A DNA stretch of 64,000 nt, taken from Agrostemma githago (lineage: Eukaryota > Streptophyta > Magnoliopsida > Caryophyllales > Caryophyllaceae). The stretch lies in contig OY288259.1 of the NCBI GenBank assembly GCA_958450325.1, positions 59,236,987-59,300,986 of the forward strand, given 5' to 3'. The stretch's first letter is position 1. Every line of letters begins with the position of its first letter. The position numbers and the translations under genes are program-made. Below, piece by piece: positions 35,926-47,000 of this stretch. The notes beneath the pieces are model-generated. The model saw only the letters and a list, made by a program, of their open reading frames with translations. It ran no database searches and was not told the origin of the DNA.

Positions 35926-37048
35926 TGAAAAAAAACTTGATAAGTTGGTTCCAATATGATTATGATATGGCCAAAGTCAATGCTCTTGGATTGAGAAACA
36001 AAAAGGGCACCCTGACTTTAGAAAAAGCATCATTGTTAAATGAATTTCTCACCCAAATATCTTTTCGTAAATTTATGACAGATCAAATAATTTATTACAG
36101 AGTATTTTTTATGTGCCTTATCCAATTAGTCATTTGGTATTATTTTACCTGTCACCAATTTGTGAACGATATACTTCATCATACTCTTTTCCCAACTTTT
36201 GAGCTCATTTTCCTTACTTTCTCCATCCAATTTGATTCTTCACGTTTCTTATACAATGCTCGTTTTTTTGTCCATATATATGAGTATATATGATCTTTAT
36301 TAGTTACGTATTAAAATTACTACGGAGTCTAAAATTTATATACTCATAATAAACTCGTTTAGATAATTTAAACCGGATCTCACATAATTATCTTTTATCT
36401 TATACGAAGTACGGTATAATTGTAACCCAAATAAACATAAAAATCAAATGAAACTTACGAAATATTGGATAATGATAGATTGGTAGGGCATCACGAAGCC
36501 CATTAAAGGCAGAGGCTGTTACACTACATACAAGACATACTTATCTATTATATTGGGCCATGTGGACTCATTAGTGTCATCCCATGTACTTTTTCTTGGG
36601 GTTGTTTGATTGGATCACATACAGCCCATACGGCTTACGCTCAAAGAGAACAATTCTCGTGATTATGCATGTATTTCAAGTGAATTATTGGAAGAAAATT
36701 GTTCGGTTGAGAATGTGAAGGGTAACGTCGCTACACAGACTCAAGTTCTTCTGAAATTACAATTTCATGCATGAATTATGATTCAAGTGTTTTACGAAGG
36801 GTAACTGCACGACTCCTTAGTCATATACTACTCCGTACATGTATTTTGCACCGTTGCGAATAATATGACTTGTAGACAGAAACGAAAATCACCAACTAAG
36901 ATAGCTAACATAGATAGTTGCTAGCTTGCTCGTATGGTTGTTACATATACAAGCGAGCGTATGAGTGTACTGATCCACCCTATAACGCTAACAATTTATA
37001 AGATTTTAATTATTATTTTTCCCTACAAAACGTGCAATTAGTCACATA

Positions 37049-37050
<2 letters not shown>

Positions 37051-37126
<76 letters not shown>
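37051..37126. repeat. (TA)n followed by (GA)n
   Basis: About 32 TA units running into five GA units; compound microsatellite. Confidence 0.95.
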
Positions 37127-37777
37127 GATCGGAGATGGAGTATTTGAACCTAAAACTTGCTTATTGTTCACACCACCTTACCTTCTAACCATTAAATTAA
37201 AACATTTTCGATTATAATTTAACAAGCAAAGAAAATGATATATGTAATCTAGAAGTAAAGGTTAAGGCACCTAAAACCAAGATTGTTTAAGAAAGAAAAA
37301 GATACTGTAGTAGAGTTTTGATTATGACGTTATGCGTTGTCGATAATCAACATTTGCCACCACCACTTTACTATATAGTCTACATGAATTGTACTCCGTA
37401 TTGTTGAACCACCAACTTGCCAAATCATGCATCTAGATTTTTTGTGTCATCCAGCAAACTTGCTAAAAGTATTGTATGCTTTGTATAGGTTAAAATGCAT
37501 TATTACTTTGTATGTTTCGCTAGGGACGGTTATACGAGAATTCGAATTTGAGATCCTATAAAAAAAATGAAATATCATTAAAAAGGATTTGTATATGTTC
37601 ATATATATCTAAACATGAGAATTCACTATTCCTTACAAATTCAGTGACACAACAACGAAATCGTTCGTCATAACTTAATCTCGACCGTTCCCCTATAATT
37701 TATAAAGCGTAGTTAATCTTCTTCAATACGAACATATTCGTTTTACCAGTAAAATAAACCTAAATACTTACGGAGTA

Positions 37778-37962
37778 CTCCTCCCCTCCAATTCTTTGGA
37801 ATTGCAACATATTTCTTTTAGGATAGTTTCATTAGAATTGTCACATTTTCATAATGGGTATGTTTTTGTTAGTGAGGATGAGTTACTTCATTAGTGAGAC
37901 TCACAACCATGCATATTCCATATATGAAAAAAACAAATGTTGCAATTTCAAAGAATCGAATC
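37778..37962. mobile_element. Stowaway-like MITE with a damaged right end
   Basis: Left end CTCCTCCCCTCCAATTCTTT then GGAATTGCAACAT; right part ATGTTGCAATTTCAAAGAAT, inverted to it. The expected GGAGGGGAG finish is missing, and the LINE insertion begins immediately to the right. Confidence 0.5.
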
Positions 37963-37973
37963 GAAGAAAATAG

Positions 37974-38641
37974 TTTTTTTTTTTTTTTTTTTTTTGCAAT
38001 CGAAAAGTGGACTTATATTAAATCAATTTCCGCCAATGCGAGAATAACATCCGGAAAAGAAGAAAATAACATCAGGTTCTCTCCACTTCTCAGGCTCAAC
38101 CGAGCTACATGGCGCAAAACAAAATTACCACCTCTCCTAGTATGAGACCAAATACAATGAACAAAAGAAACTCAGTAAGCCAAAATGTCCGCAATTAAAA
38201 GCCCCATCTGATCTCTCGTCTCTCTCCCCTTCTTAACCGCATTGATGACCAACTTAGACCATGTTTTACCATGGAGAGAAAACTCTCCATGTAAGGTGAT
38301 GGAGAGAAGAACCATTTTTTACAATGGAGAGTGTCTCCATGTTGGTGGAGAATGGGGAAATTCTCCATCACCTTGGAGAATTTCATGGAGAATTTTGGTG
38401 GACCATGTGAGAGTTTTGGTGGGTTATGGGTTGGGAAAGTTGATTGAAAATGAGTGGTAGATAGATAAAAAATGAGTTGAGAAAATTGTGGGTCCCATGA
38501 TGGAGAAAAAAAATGTATCCATTGTAATTAAGAATTTTTTGATGAAGAAAAAAAGGTGGAGAATAGTGATGGAAAAAAAATATGGAGAAAAATCGTCCAT
38601 TGTAAAATATGCTCTTAGAGTCACTCTCAATAACAACCCGC
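37974..38641 (-). pseudogene. 5'-truncated LINE (RNase H-like 3' end), interrupted by a MITE
   Basis: On the minus strand, after leaving out the MITE at 38257-38614, the frame reads RVVIESDS, KLVINAVKKGRE, GLLIADILAY and then WSHTRRGGNFVLRHVARLSL before a stop. This is the pattern of the RNase H-like domain at the end of plant L1-type LINEs; one stop lies between the third and fourth blocks. The poly-A tail is the T-run at 37974-37996. Direct repeats of 14 bases (ATCGAAGAAAATAG at 37960-37973 and ATCGAAGAGAATAG at 38642-38655, one mismatch) bracket it, so only the last 300 bases or so were ever inserted. Dead copy. Confidence 0.75.
38257..38614. mobile_element. Tourist-like (PIF/Harbinger) MITE, 358 bp
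   Basis: Ends GACCATGTTTTACCATGG and CCATTGTAAAATATGCTC are inverted, with TTA on both sides (38254-38256 and 38615-38617), the 3-bp target of PIF/Harbinger transposases. The interior is full of TGGAGAA and CTCCAT words, so it can pair with itself in many registers. It sits inside the LINE remnant, and removing it with one TTA restores the RNase H-like reading frame. Confidence 0.85.
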
Positions 38642-38655
38642 ATCGAAGAGAATAG

Positions 38656-38970
38656 TTTTTGACGATATGATACCATTCTAAAATCCGGTAGGGTAGTGGA
38701 CCAATATTGTGTTTTTCCCAAGTCAAATACAGTGGCTTCTCATGTTAGGTGCTGGAATACTTCAATTCAAAACCCATTAAACTAGATACATACCCAGATA
38801 TATATGTTATTGTTTTCTTACCTGTCAAACAAGACCCTCTAACCCCACTCAACTCCCTCTAAAGTCTTTCTTACATGACTTATTACTAGGTCAATATAAT
38901 AACATCCCCAACTTTTCTTACGAAAAAAAATCAAGGTTGTACGTACATACACACACTTGTGTCTTCCACC
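38656..38970. other. Upstream region of the small gene
   Basis: Host sequence between the LINE insertion and the TATA box at 38972. Pyrimidine-rich on the plus strand near 38820-38915; no feature named with confidence. Confidence 0.4.
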
Positions 38971-38971
38971 C

Positions 38972-38979
38972 ATATAAAA
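38972..38979 (+). promoter_or_regulatory. TATA box of the small gene
   Basis: CCATATAAAAGGCC is a strong plant TATA context, about 105 bases before the start codon, giving a leader of roughly 75 bases. Its presence is one of the main reasons for calling the following frame a gene. Confidence 0.65.
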
Positions 38980-39077
38980 GGCCACCCCCAACGTATATTC
39001 ACACCAGAACCAAAACCAAACACGTATTCAATATTCTTTGTATTGAAAAAACACGAGAATTATTTGTATATATATAT

Positions 39078-39407
39078 ATGATGCAGCAGAAGTACGAGGA
39101 GAAGCGACGAGTGTTAGCCAAGCCGCCAGCAGTTGGCGGTCGAGGTGGAGGGCTCAAGGTTGGGCGGCCCTCATCATTGTTTTCGTCGACGGTAAGAGGT
39201 GATGTTGCTATAGGTTTGGCGACAGTACTGTATGATGTAGAGGAAGCGAGTGCGGTGTTACATGGTGAGAAGCTAAGATTGCAGCAAATGGTGAAAGAGG
39301 TTATGATCAAACGGGTGTTGTCGCCCCCTCCAAAGCGTTTTAATTGGCGTTGGAGAAACTTTCATCCTAAACCAAGTCGTCTTTCCATGATGTCGACTGC
39401 CTCATGA
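39078..39407 (+). CDS. Small basic protein of unknown function (109 aa)
   Basis: Single-exon frame from the first of two adjacent ATGs (39078, 39081). Not recognised as a member of a named family. The N-terminal 40 residues are basic and Gly/Pro-rich (KRRVLAKPPAVGGRGGG). Residues 41-80 look like one long amphipathic helix (GDVAIGLATVLYDVEEASAV, then EKLRLQQMVKEVM). The C-terminus is Arg/Trp/Pro-rich (PPPKRFNWRWRNFHPKPSRL). No signal peptide or membrane segment is visible. Support: good TATA box, a GC-rich coding stretch in AT-rich surroundings, a plausible leader, and AATGAACAATAA-type poly-A signals near 39530. The frame stays open upstream to 38937, but that part is untranslated leader or promoter. 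It could be a plant-specific small regulator; that is inference. Confidence 0.6.
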   Translation: MMQQKYEEKRRVLAKPPAVGGRGGGLKVGRPSSLFSSTVRGDVAIGLATVLYDVEEASAVLHGEKLRLQQMVKEVMIKRVLSPPPKRFNWRWRNFHPKPSRLSMMSTAS

Positions 39408-41078
39408 AACTAACTAAGCACAGCTGAGTTTGAGCTGAACTGATCTAGCTAAGTTGGAGTTAATTTTATCGGGTGATTACGAGGATGGAGCTAATTAATT
39501 TGTGTATATAGACGTAGTTTTTCTTTTTGATTAATGAACAATAATTTGTTTGGAGTTAATATGCATGTATGTATTGTACTCCCACCGTTCACTATCTTTT
39601 ACCCCATTTCATTAAAATACTCCTCACAAATAAGGATGAAATGGGAGAAAAAAATTATGAAAGGAGGGAGGGAGTAGTTGACTAGTTGGTGGTCAGAAGA
39701 TTGTAAGGATTCCAATCAATTGCTAAATGAATTGGATTAGTTACGTACCTTATATTCATTAGAAGCATGATATAACATGAATCATTGTTTTTTAATTTAA
39801 ACCATAGAAAAGTGTGATTGATGAAACATTCTACATTGATAAAAAGCAATTACAAGGCAACCAGTCACCCAATATAATCCTGTTGCCCAAAATTAAAAAG
39901 TACAGTAAAAGAAAAAACAACGCAATCCAACGAAAACAATGACTTCGTCGATCAATATGCTCAAACATTCTACAATAATGGTGATTTGTGATTTTTTTCG
40001 TTACAGACGGAGCGGTTTTGTATTCCATCAAGGTCAAGGATATTTTGGATCCGTTTAGATTATATATATATATTTTTTTTTTTTTAAAACTTGTTTCGAA
40101 ATTAGTCAACTCATGTTATTTTAGATTGGTTATTTAATGACCAGATCATTTACTCGTAGAATTTAGGGGTCAAGTTTAGTAGCGGACTCTTTTTACATAT
40201 ATATATAGATCTAGTCAGTATAAAATAGTCAAGTTTTGCCAAATTTATAGGAGTATACGGAGTATGACCTACTTGATAGAGTACTCAATAGCGACTAGTC
40301 ATTACTCATAAGTTTGATAACTACGTTATTGATCGTCTTTTATTTGCATTTTACCTTTCTTTACTCTTGTCTATTATTTCTTACGATTCGCAACATTTGA
40401 TTATAATAATCCTCACAAATCTTAAAAAATGTAGCAATCCTAAAGAATCAAAGCGAGTATCATTCTATTATGAATACTAATGTGTGACATTAGGGTTTAC
40501 TTTTGCTAATCTTTGAATAAGACATGTTACTCGGTGTTTGGTTTGGTTTGGTTTTGTGTCTTTTCACATCTTTCTAGATTGATTTGGAGCTCCCTTGAGC
40601 ACCATTAGAATAGAGGTCCGTGGACGAGAAAACAAGCCTAAAACCGTTACAATAGGAAGTAGAGGATGCAAACCTGATTCAACCTGACCAAAATCGGTTC
40701 ATACGTCGACAGTGCCAACGTACTTTGATCAGTGATAATAAGTTTACAACTTCGCAATATGCACCACGTAATACAAATCAATAGAACCCAAATAAAATAA
40801 CCCCTAAAATCCTTAACGCCCTATCGACCATCGCTTATAGTCTACACCGTCTCCTAAGAGATTTTGTGTCAAATGAATTAATGGTTGATCTCCGTACACC
40901 GCGAAAACCCTTTGGCATCAACAACTGCCCATGAAATCATGAATCGTGATCCTTCACTTGCAAATATAATCAAGTGCGCAACTAAATAAACACACTCAAC
41001 TAAACAAAAACTTCAATTTAATTTCTTCGAATCATTAACATCACATGGTTGTTTCTCAAGATCAATCTTCTCTAATCA
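39408..41078. other. Intergenic; 3' flank of small gene and TRS130 upstream region
   Basis: Holds the 3' untranslated region of the small gene (to roughly 39560), a Stowaway-like MITE (39579-39674), a decayed MITE near 40360-40460 (GATTCGCAACATTTG ... AATGTAGCAATCCTAAAG), and the TRS130 upstream region. A TATA box for TRS130 is not obvious, as is common for housekeeping genes. Confidence 0.5.
39579..39674. mobile_element. Short Stowaway-like MITE (96 bp)
   Basis: CTCCCACCGTTCACTATCTT at the left; AAAGGAGGGAGGGAG at the right; TA on both sides. The middle has CCCCATTTCATTAAAATACT inverted to GGATGAAATGGGAG. Same size class as 30371-30464, 42983-43073 and 45407-45498. Confidence 0.75.
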
Positions 41079-44000
41079 ATGGCGAATTACTTAGCTCAAT
41101 TTCAAGCCATCAAAAACGTTTGCGATCACCTCGTCCTTGCCGGTATTCCTATCTCTCTTGATTCATCACGATGTACTTTGATTTGAATTTCAACTGTTGT
41201 AATTATACTTCAATTGTGTAATTAGTTGATTCTCTAATTGACCTAGATTTGATTTGTAGTGATTTTAGTAGCTCATTGACCTACTGCAGAAATCAGAATA
41301 CCTAGATCACTGAGTAGTGTGAGTTCATCAGTTGTTTGTTGATTTTTTCTGATGAAATCCAAGTGCATTGTTCTTGTATCGGTGGAATTTTGATGTTCTA
41401 GTTCCTGAGATTGAAATGTTGAAATGTTCGTGAGATTTTGCTGCTAGTATTGTCGCGTTTGAGTTCGACAGCGTTTTCGAATGAGGAATGCAGAAAACTG
41501 CATATTCGGTGATTTGATGAAGGAGGAGCGTTAGCATTTTAACTGTTGCAGTTGTGAATCGTTGCTTTAATTGCGTAATGAGACATAGATTTGATTTGTA
41601 TTGCATTAGTAGCTCATTGACTTACTGTAGGATGCATAGATCACTGAAAGGTGTAAGCTAAGCAGTTACGCTGTTGATGAAATGGAAGTACATTGTTGTA
41701 TATGGTGGAACTTTGACAATTTAGAGTAGCGAGAATGTTAATACGATTTTGCTGCCAGTGTTATCGGAGTTCAATGGATGGAGCACCTTTCGTGGTAGTT
41801 ATAAAATTAGCATTTGAACTGCGGAAATTATGAAATGTTACCTAAATTGTGTAATTAGTTGATTGTTTAATTGACCTAGATTTGATTTGTAGTGATTTTA
41901 GTACCTCATTGACCTACTGCAGAAATCAGAATACCTAGATCACTGAGTAGTATGAATCAAGTAGTTCTTTTGTTCAATTTGTTAACGAAATCACAGTGCA
42001 TTGTTGTTTTATTGGCAGAATTTTGATATTTTAGTGTTGCGAGATTGAAAGGTTGTTAAGATTTCGCTGCCAGCGTTGTCGGATTGGAGTTCCATATAGT
42101 TTTAAAATGAGGAATGCAGAAAACTGTGTATTTGAGTGTTCGTAACATTATAACCGTTGATTGTGGCATGTTGCTTTAATCCTGTGCTAGGTGATTGTTG
42201 ATGTTCAATTGACCTAGATTTTATTTGTAGTGCTTTAGTAGCTCATTGACTACTTTGTAATGTGTATAGCACTGAAAGTATAAGTTAAGTAGTTATTTTG
42301 TTGATGAAATCTGTAGTACATTGCTGTTATATTGGTGGGATTTTGAGATTCGAGTGTGGCAACATTCAAAATGTGGTTAGGACTTTGCTGATGGTGTTGT
42401 CGGAGTTGTATGGGTATGGATTATGGTTGGTGAAACTAACAGAAGTGTTTTGGGATGACGAATTGTGAAAATTGTAGATTTGGGGCAAATTTATTGTTAA
42501 TCAAATGATCAGCGTGTTAACTGCCTTGATTGTAAAATGATGCATTAATTCTGTTATTAGTTGATTATTGATGGATTAATTGGCCTAGATTCGATTCGTA
42601 GTGCTATAGTATCTTATTGACCTACTGCAGAATGCATAGATCGGTGAAAAAAGGAGGTTAGCTTGTTGAGTTTTTTGATGGAATCATACGACATTGTTTT
42701 TATATTGGTGGAAGTTTTAAATTCTTGTGTGGAGATTGAAACATGGTGAAAATTTCACTGCTAGTATTGTCGGATTGGAGTTCTATGGATGGTTACCATT
42801 TAGATATTGTATCATGATTGTGGAAAGAAAAGGTAGTGTTTTAGAAAGAGGAATGTTGAAAGACTTTAGTTTTGGAATTGTAAGTTTCTTGGGAGATCGT
42901 CCTCTGCTAACTTAGTGCGAGGCACACCAATTAGTTTTCTAGAAGCTAGCAAAAATAGCGAAAAAGGTAAATAAAGTAATACTCCCTCTAAATCGTTAAA
43001 AACTTCCACTTTTATTGAAATTACTCCTCACACATATTCAAAGAGGTGAAAATTTTCGGAGATTTGGAGGGAATAGTCGTTAACTTCTTTTTATGTCGAT
43101 GGTGGGTCACTAACATTGTTGAGAGACTGTCATTTGAGAATTAGTGTTAGAGCAAATGTCATGTTAATCAAATGAAAACATCAAAAGAAATAGACAAGTG
43201 GCACAGGTAGGATGAGTACTTTGGTGTGCCTTTCATGTTCACAAGGATGTTGGTTTGTTTTGAATTCAGTTGCGTATATATGACTTCTGGTTTATTGTAG
43301 CTATCGGTGTCTGGACAATTATATTCAAATTTATATACGCGTGTTCAAGATATTTGGCCTATCCCTTCTTCAATGTTATTTGTGCTGTCTATCATATTTT
43401 TGTTTGTCATATGTCATTTTTGGCCTTTAGTGATAAGCTGTTAATCCATTGCAGTTGAAGATGTGAGCGATTTGTGGCCCAATGTCAAGAATTTATTCGA
43501 AGAACGTTTACCATTCAAGAAGGCTTGTTTGAATAACAAGACGCGTAATTCTGTATTTCTGGATAAATTGTCCGCTGAATATATATTAACAACAGATGCA
43601 AGGCTCCGCAGTCGTTTCCCCCAAGAACAGTCGCTATTTTGGTTCCGAGAGCCATATGCTACTGTGGTTCTTGTGACATGTGAGGTGAGAGATGTACTCT
43701 GCAGTTATTATCCTCGTATTTTATGAGTAGCAAGCTAGTTTCTTGTGCGTGCACAATGCAGGAGATCTGTCCATGTAATCTTTTGTCATATGTAGGGGCA
43801 TGTGCATATTTTGGTGTTCCTTAAAGTGCACTTGATTAATGAACCTATGTACATAAAAGATACCAAGGGAGGTGACACCTATATACCAAAAAGATACCAA
43901 GAGGGCAACGCCTGCAGACAGAAGAAGAGCTAGCTCCTAAGTCTCCTAAGCTCTTTTAAGTAATCTTTTCTACAATAAGAAAAAAATTCAAGCCTCTGAG

Positions 44001-47000
44001 TGAGAGGAGCATTTGATTCCATCTATACATCAACTTCAGAAATCGAAATCCGAAATCCTGTGACATTTGAGCAATATTATGAAAAAAATAGTCCGTGTGT
44101 CTCAGTGAATAGTTTAGTTTATTTTATTTTGTGAGGGGAAAATACAAAAAATGTATACTGTTAACCGGAATGGGGAGAGTATATGATATTTCTTACGATA
44201 CAAGTAATCCATTAAATGGCTGAATATGTGTCTGATATTGATTTCTGGAAATTTTACAGCATGCTTTCATTCTTTGTTTTTATAAGAGAATAGATTAACT
44301 TGGTGAAGAAGATGTGGGCTACGCTGAGATTGACCTATTAGTATACCAAGTCAGCCACAATGACAAAGCGGTTTTTTCAACGGCAATTCATATATATATG
44401 CTTTTAGAAGTTTGTTCCGGACTTTATCCAAACCACATTTGAAATTTTCAACATAACCTGTTCTTTTCTCGAGTGGTAATCAATTTTTTTATCTCTCTGA
44501 ACTTTGAAGATAGTAGAATTTTTCATGCACACTGATAATTATCAGCTTGGCCTCCTTGCGTATCCGGTTCTGATGGTAACTATATGTCGTTGTTAAAGCT
44601 GTCTTTTTTGTTATTTGTTTGCAGGATCTTGATGAATTTAAATCTATCCTTAAACCTCGCGTGAAGTTAATTGTGCAAAACGATGAAAAGGAATGGTTCA
44701 TAGTTTTTGTGAATAGAGCTCTCCCTGGCAATGATCAGGCCACCAAGATGGCAAAAAGAGTATACGCCAAGGTGGAGGTAGAATTCAGCTCAAAGAAAAG
44801 AGAAAGGTGAAATAGAGCAACTTATCATGTGTGGTTATATATTACGGAGTTTATTTTTGCCCAAAAAATTCCCAAAACAACCTCTTTGTTGTTTGCTAAT
44901 ATAAGGGTAAGGTTGCAAGAATTTGACCCTGTACCCTGCGATTTTTTGGAGCCCTTGAGGCACTGAGGTAATGTTGTTGCACAAACTTTTTGGTGCTTAG
45001 CCGTGTCCTTGATCAAACATTGCCATCTTGTGCAATTAAAAACCATCCTGCCTACTAGTTGTGACCACAAACTTTGATCAAGTGTATAGTATATGAAAAT
45101 TAGTTGGATAAAGATATTGTGGAGTTGATGACTGTTAATTTTTCTAGTGCATGTGCTACACTTTTTATAATATTCGGGATTCTAGGTTTGAAAAAAAAAT
45201 TCCCGTGTTCTTTAGACCAGTCTTCTGATATGTTTAGAGACTAAACAATTCGCCTGCTATGATAAATTGATGACCATTTTCTGTTACTGGATGTGTTAGT
45301 AGTGAATATTGTTCTGTGTTGCTTCTCACATTGAATTGCGAGGATCTCGATAGCCTCGCATGTGAGCCATTAGGTCTGTTTAAGTCTTCTGGCTGAAATA
45401 GTAGTATTCCCTCCATTCACAAATGACTAGCCCATTTCAATAAAATTTTCCTCACATATATTCATGAAGTGGCAATCATTTGTGAATGGACAGAGCGATA
45501 TATTAATCATGCACTTTATTAATGATTTTCTTAGGTTGTAGCTCTCTTTTTATGTGATGTGCATTTTCTACTTATTGTGTCACCTAGGTGCTGCAAATTA
45601 GATATACATGGACCAGAAGCAAATTTTTGGGAAGACTTCGAGTCCAAGATTATGGAATGCATCCGTAATACATTGGATCGACGTGTGCAGTTTTATGAGG
45701 ACGAGATCCGAAAGCTAAGCGAGCAGCGATTCATGCCAGTCTGGAACTTTTGTAACTTCTTTATTCTGAAGGTTTGAGGATTTATCTTTATAACATTAAT
45801 GGGGTATTGATGTTTTTTGACTTTTGAGATAAATATTTCGAACTAGCTATCATTCTGGATTGTTTCAAGACTCTTACTCTTCTTGTTGCCTCTCCTTTTT
45901 GGAATTTTTCTAAGAGAACTATCATGGACTTACAGTGTTGAATGTTTCAACCTGAGTAAAATCATATGAGTATAATTAGTGCTGTGGAGTCCTAGTAGTA
46001 GCTGTACACTTGTATTTTCTTCGAATTTGTTTCGACTTATGACTGAGGCACAGTAGCTTACATCTACAATGGTAATCTCTATTGTAATTCTTAGAAGTTT
46101 TTCCTGGGAAGTTTTTCAGATTAAATCCCCTTTCTCCATTGCCTTTTAGTCTGAAGCTGTCCTTGTCCTGTTTGTTACTTTAGGAAAGCCTAGCATTTAT
46201 GTTTGAGATGGCGCATCTTCATGAAGATGCACTACGTGAGTATGACGAACTGGAACTTTGCTATCTGGAAACAGGTGAGTTATTCTATGCCTACAATAGA
46301 TTGTTCGTTCATCTTGTTATTAGGTGTTTGAGGTTACGTGTCATTTTAAAGAGAAGGAAACAAAATACTTTGATAGAGTTATGAAGAGGACTAGGCGCAA
46401 CCGCGCAACCAGTGGTAAAGGAACTTTATCAATCACATCGTTGCATTATTATAAAGACTTGCTTGCTTTACAACTTGCAACAAAAAAAAATATTGGCTCT
46501 GAAAGCTCATACATTAACATCACTCAAATTACGTTAGCATCCAAAACTTACCAGGATGTGTTAACTCAGGGAAGATGTATTTGATTTTGTTTCAATATTC
46601 CCCAAGAATTTTTGTCTGAGATTATGCGTGCTAGATTTACCCTCTATTTTATGTGGTTAGGCCCACTTTTTGTGAGGAAAGAGTGGGTCCATGGGCTACA
46701 TCAATAAATAGGACTATAGGAGTGAGTTTGAAGAGTAAAGTACATTTTCTAACTATGATTGGTGATGTAGTCAATATGACTTCAAAGCGAAAGGAGTTTG
46801 GTGGAATGGACCAGGGTGATGATCAGGCAGCATTGCTAAATCCTGGAAGCAAACCGCTCGCGCAAATTGTTCAAGATGACTCGTTTAGAGAGTTTGAGTT
46901 CCGCCAGTATCTTTTTGCATGCCAAGCAAAGGTGTAGAGAGCCTGCTAGCCTTTTTATTCATTCGTATTATTTTGTAAAATAAAAACGATTCAAGCCATT

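Larger units (their letters stand above)
34430..37777. other. Intergenic; foldback MITEs, (TA)n
   Basis: No gene supported. Contains two partly similar segments at about 34840-35010 and 35060-35230, both with AATTAGCAAGTT and AAAGGTTAT words, which look like an old local duplication. Also a foldback copy (35753-35925), a more diverged one near 36070-36170, and a (TA)n(GA)n run (37051-37126). The 35937-36293 frame is unassigned. Confidence 0.5.

Noticed and set aside
35937..36293. Frame of 118 codons that looks partly soluble, partly membrane-like
   Set aside because: The second half is a diverged foldback MITE; the first half matches no family I know, and no splice partner was found.
46324..46584. 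Frame of 86 codons inside TRS130
   Set aside because: Lies within intron 5; the exon 5 to exon 6 junction gives the conserved protein without it.
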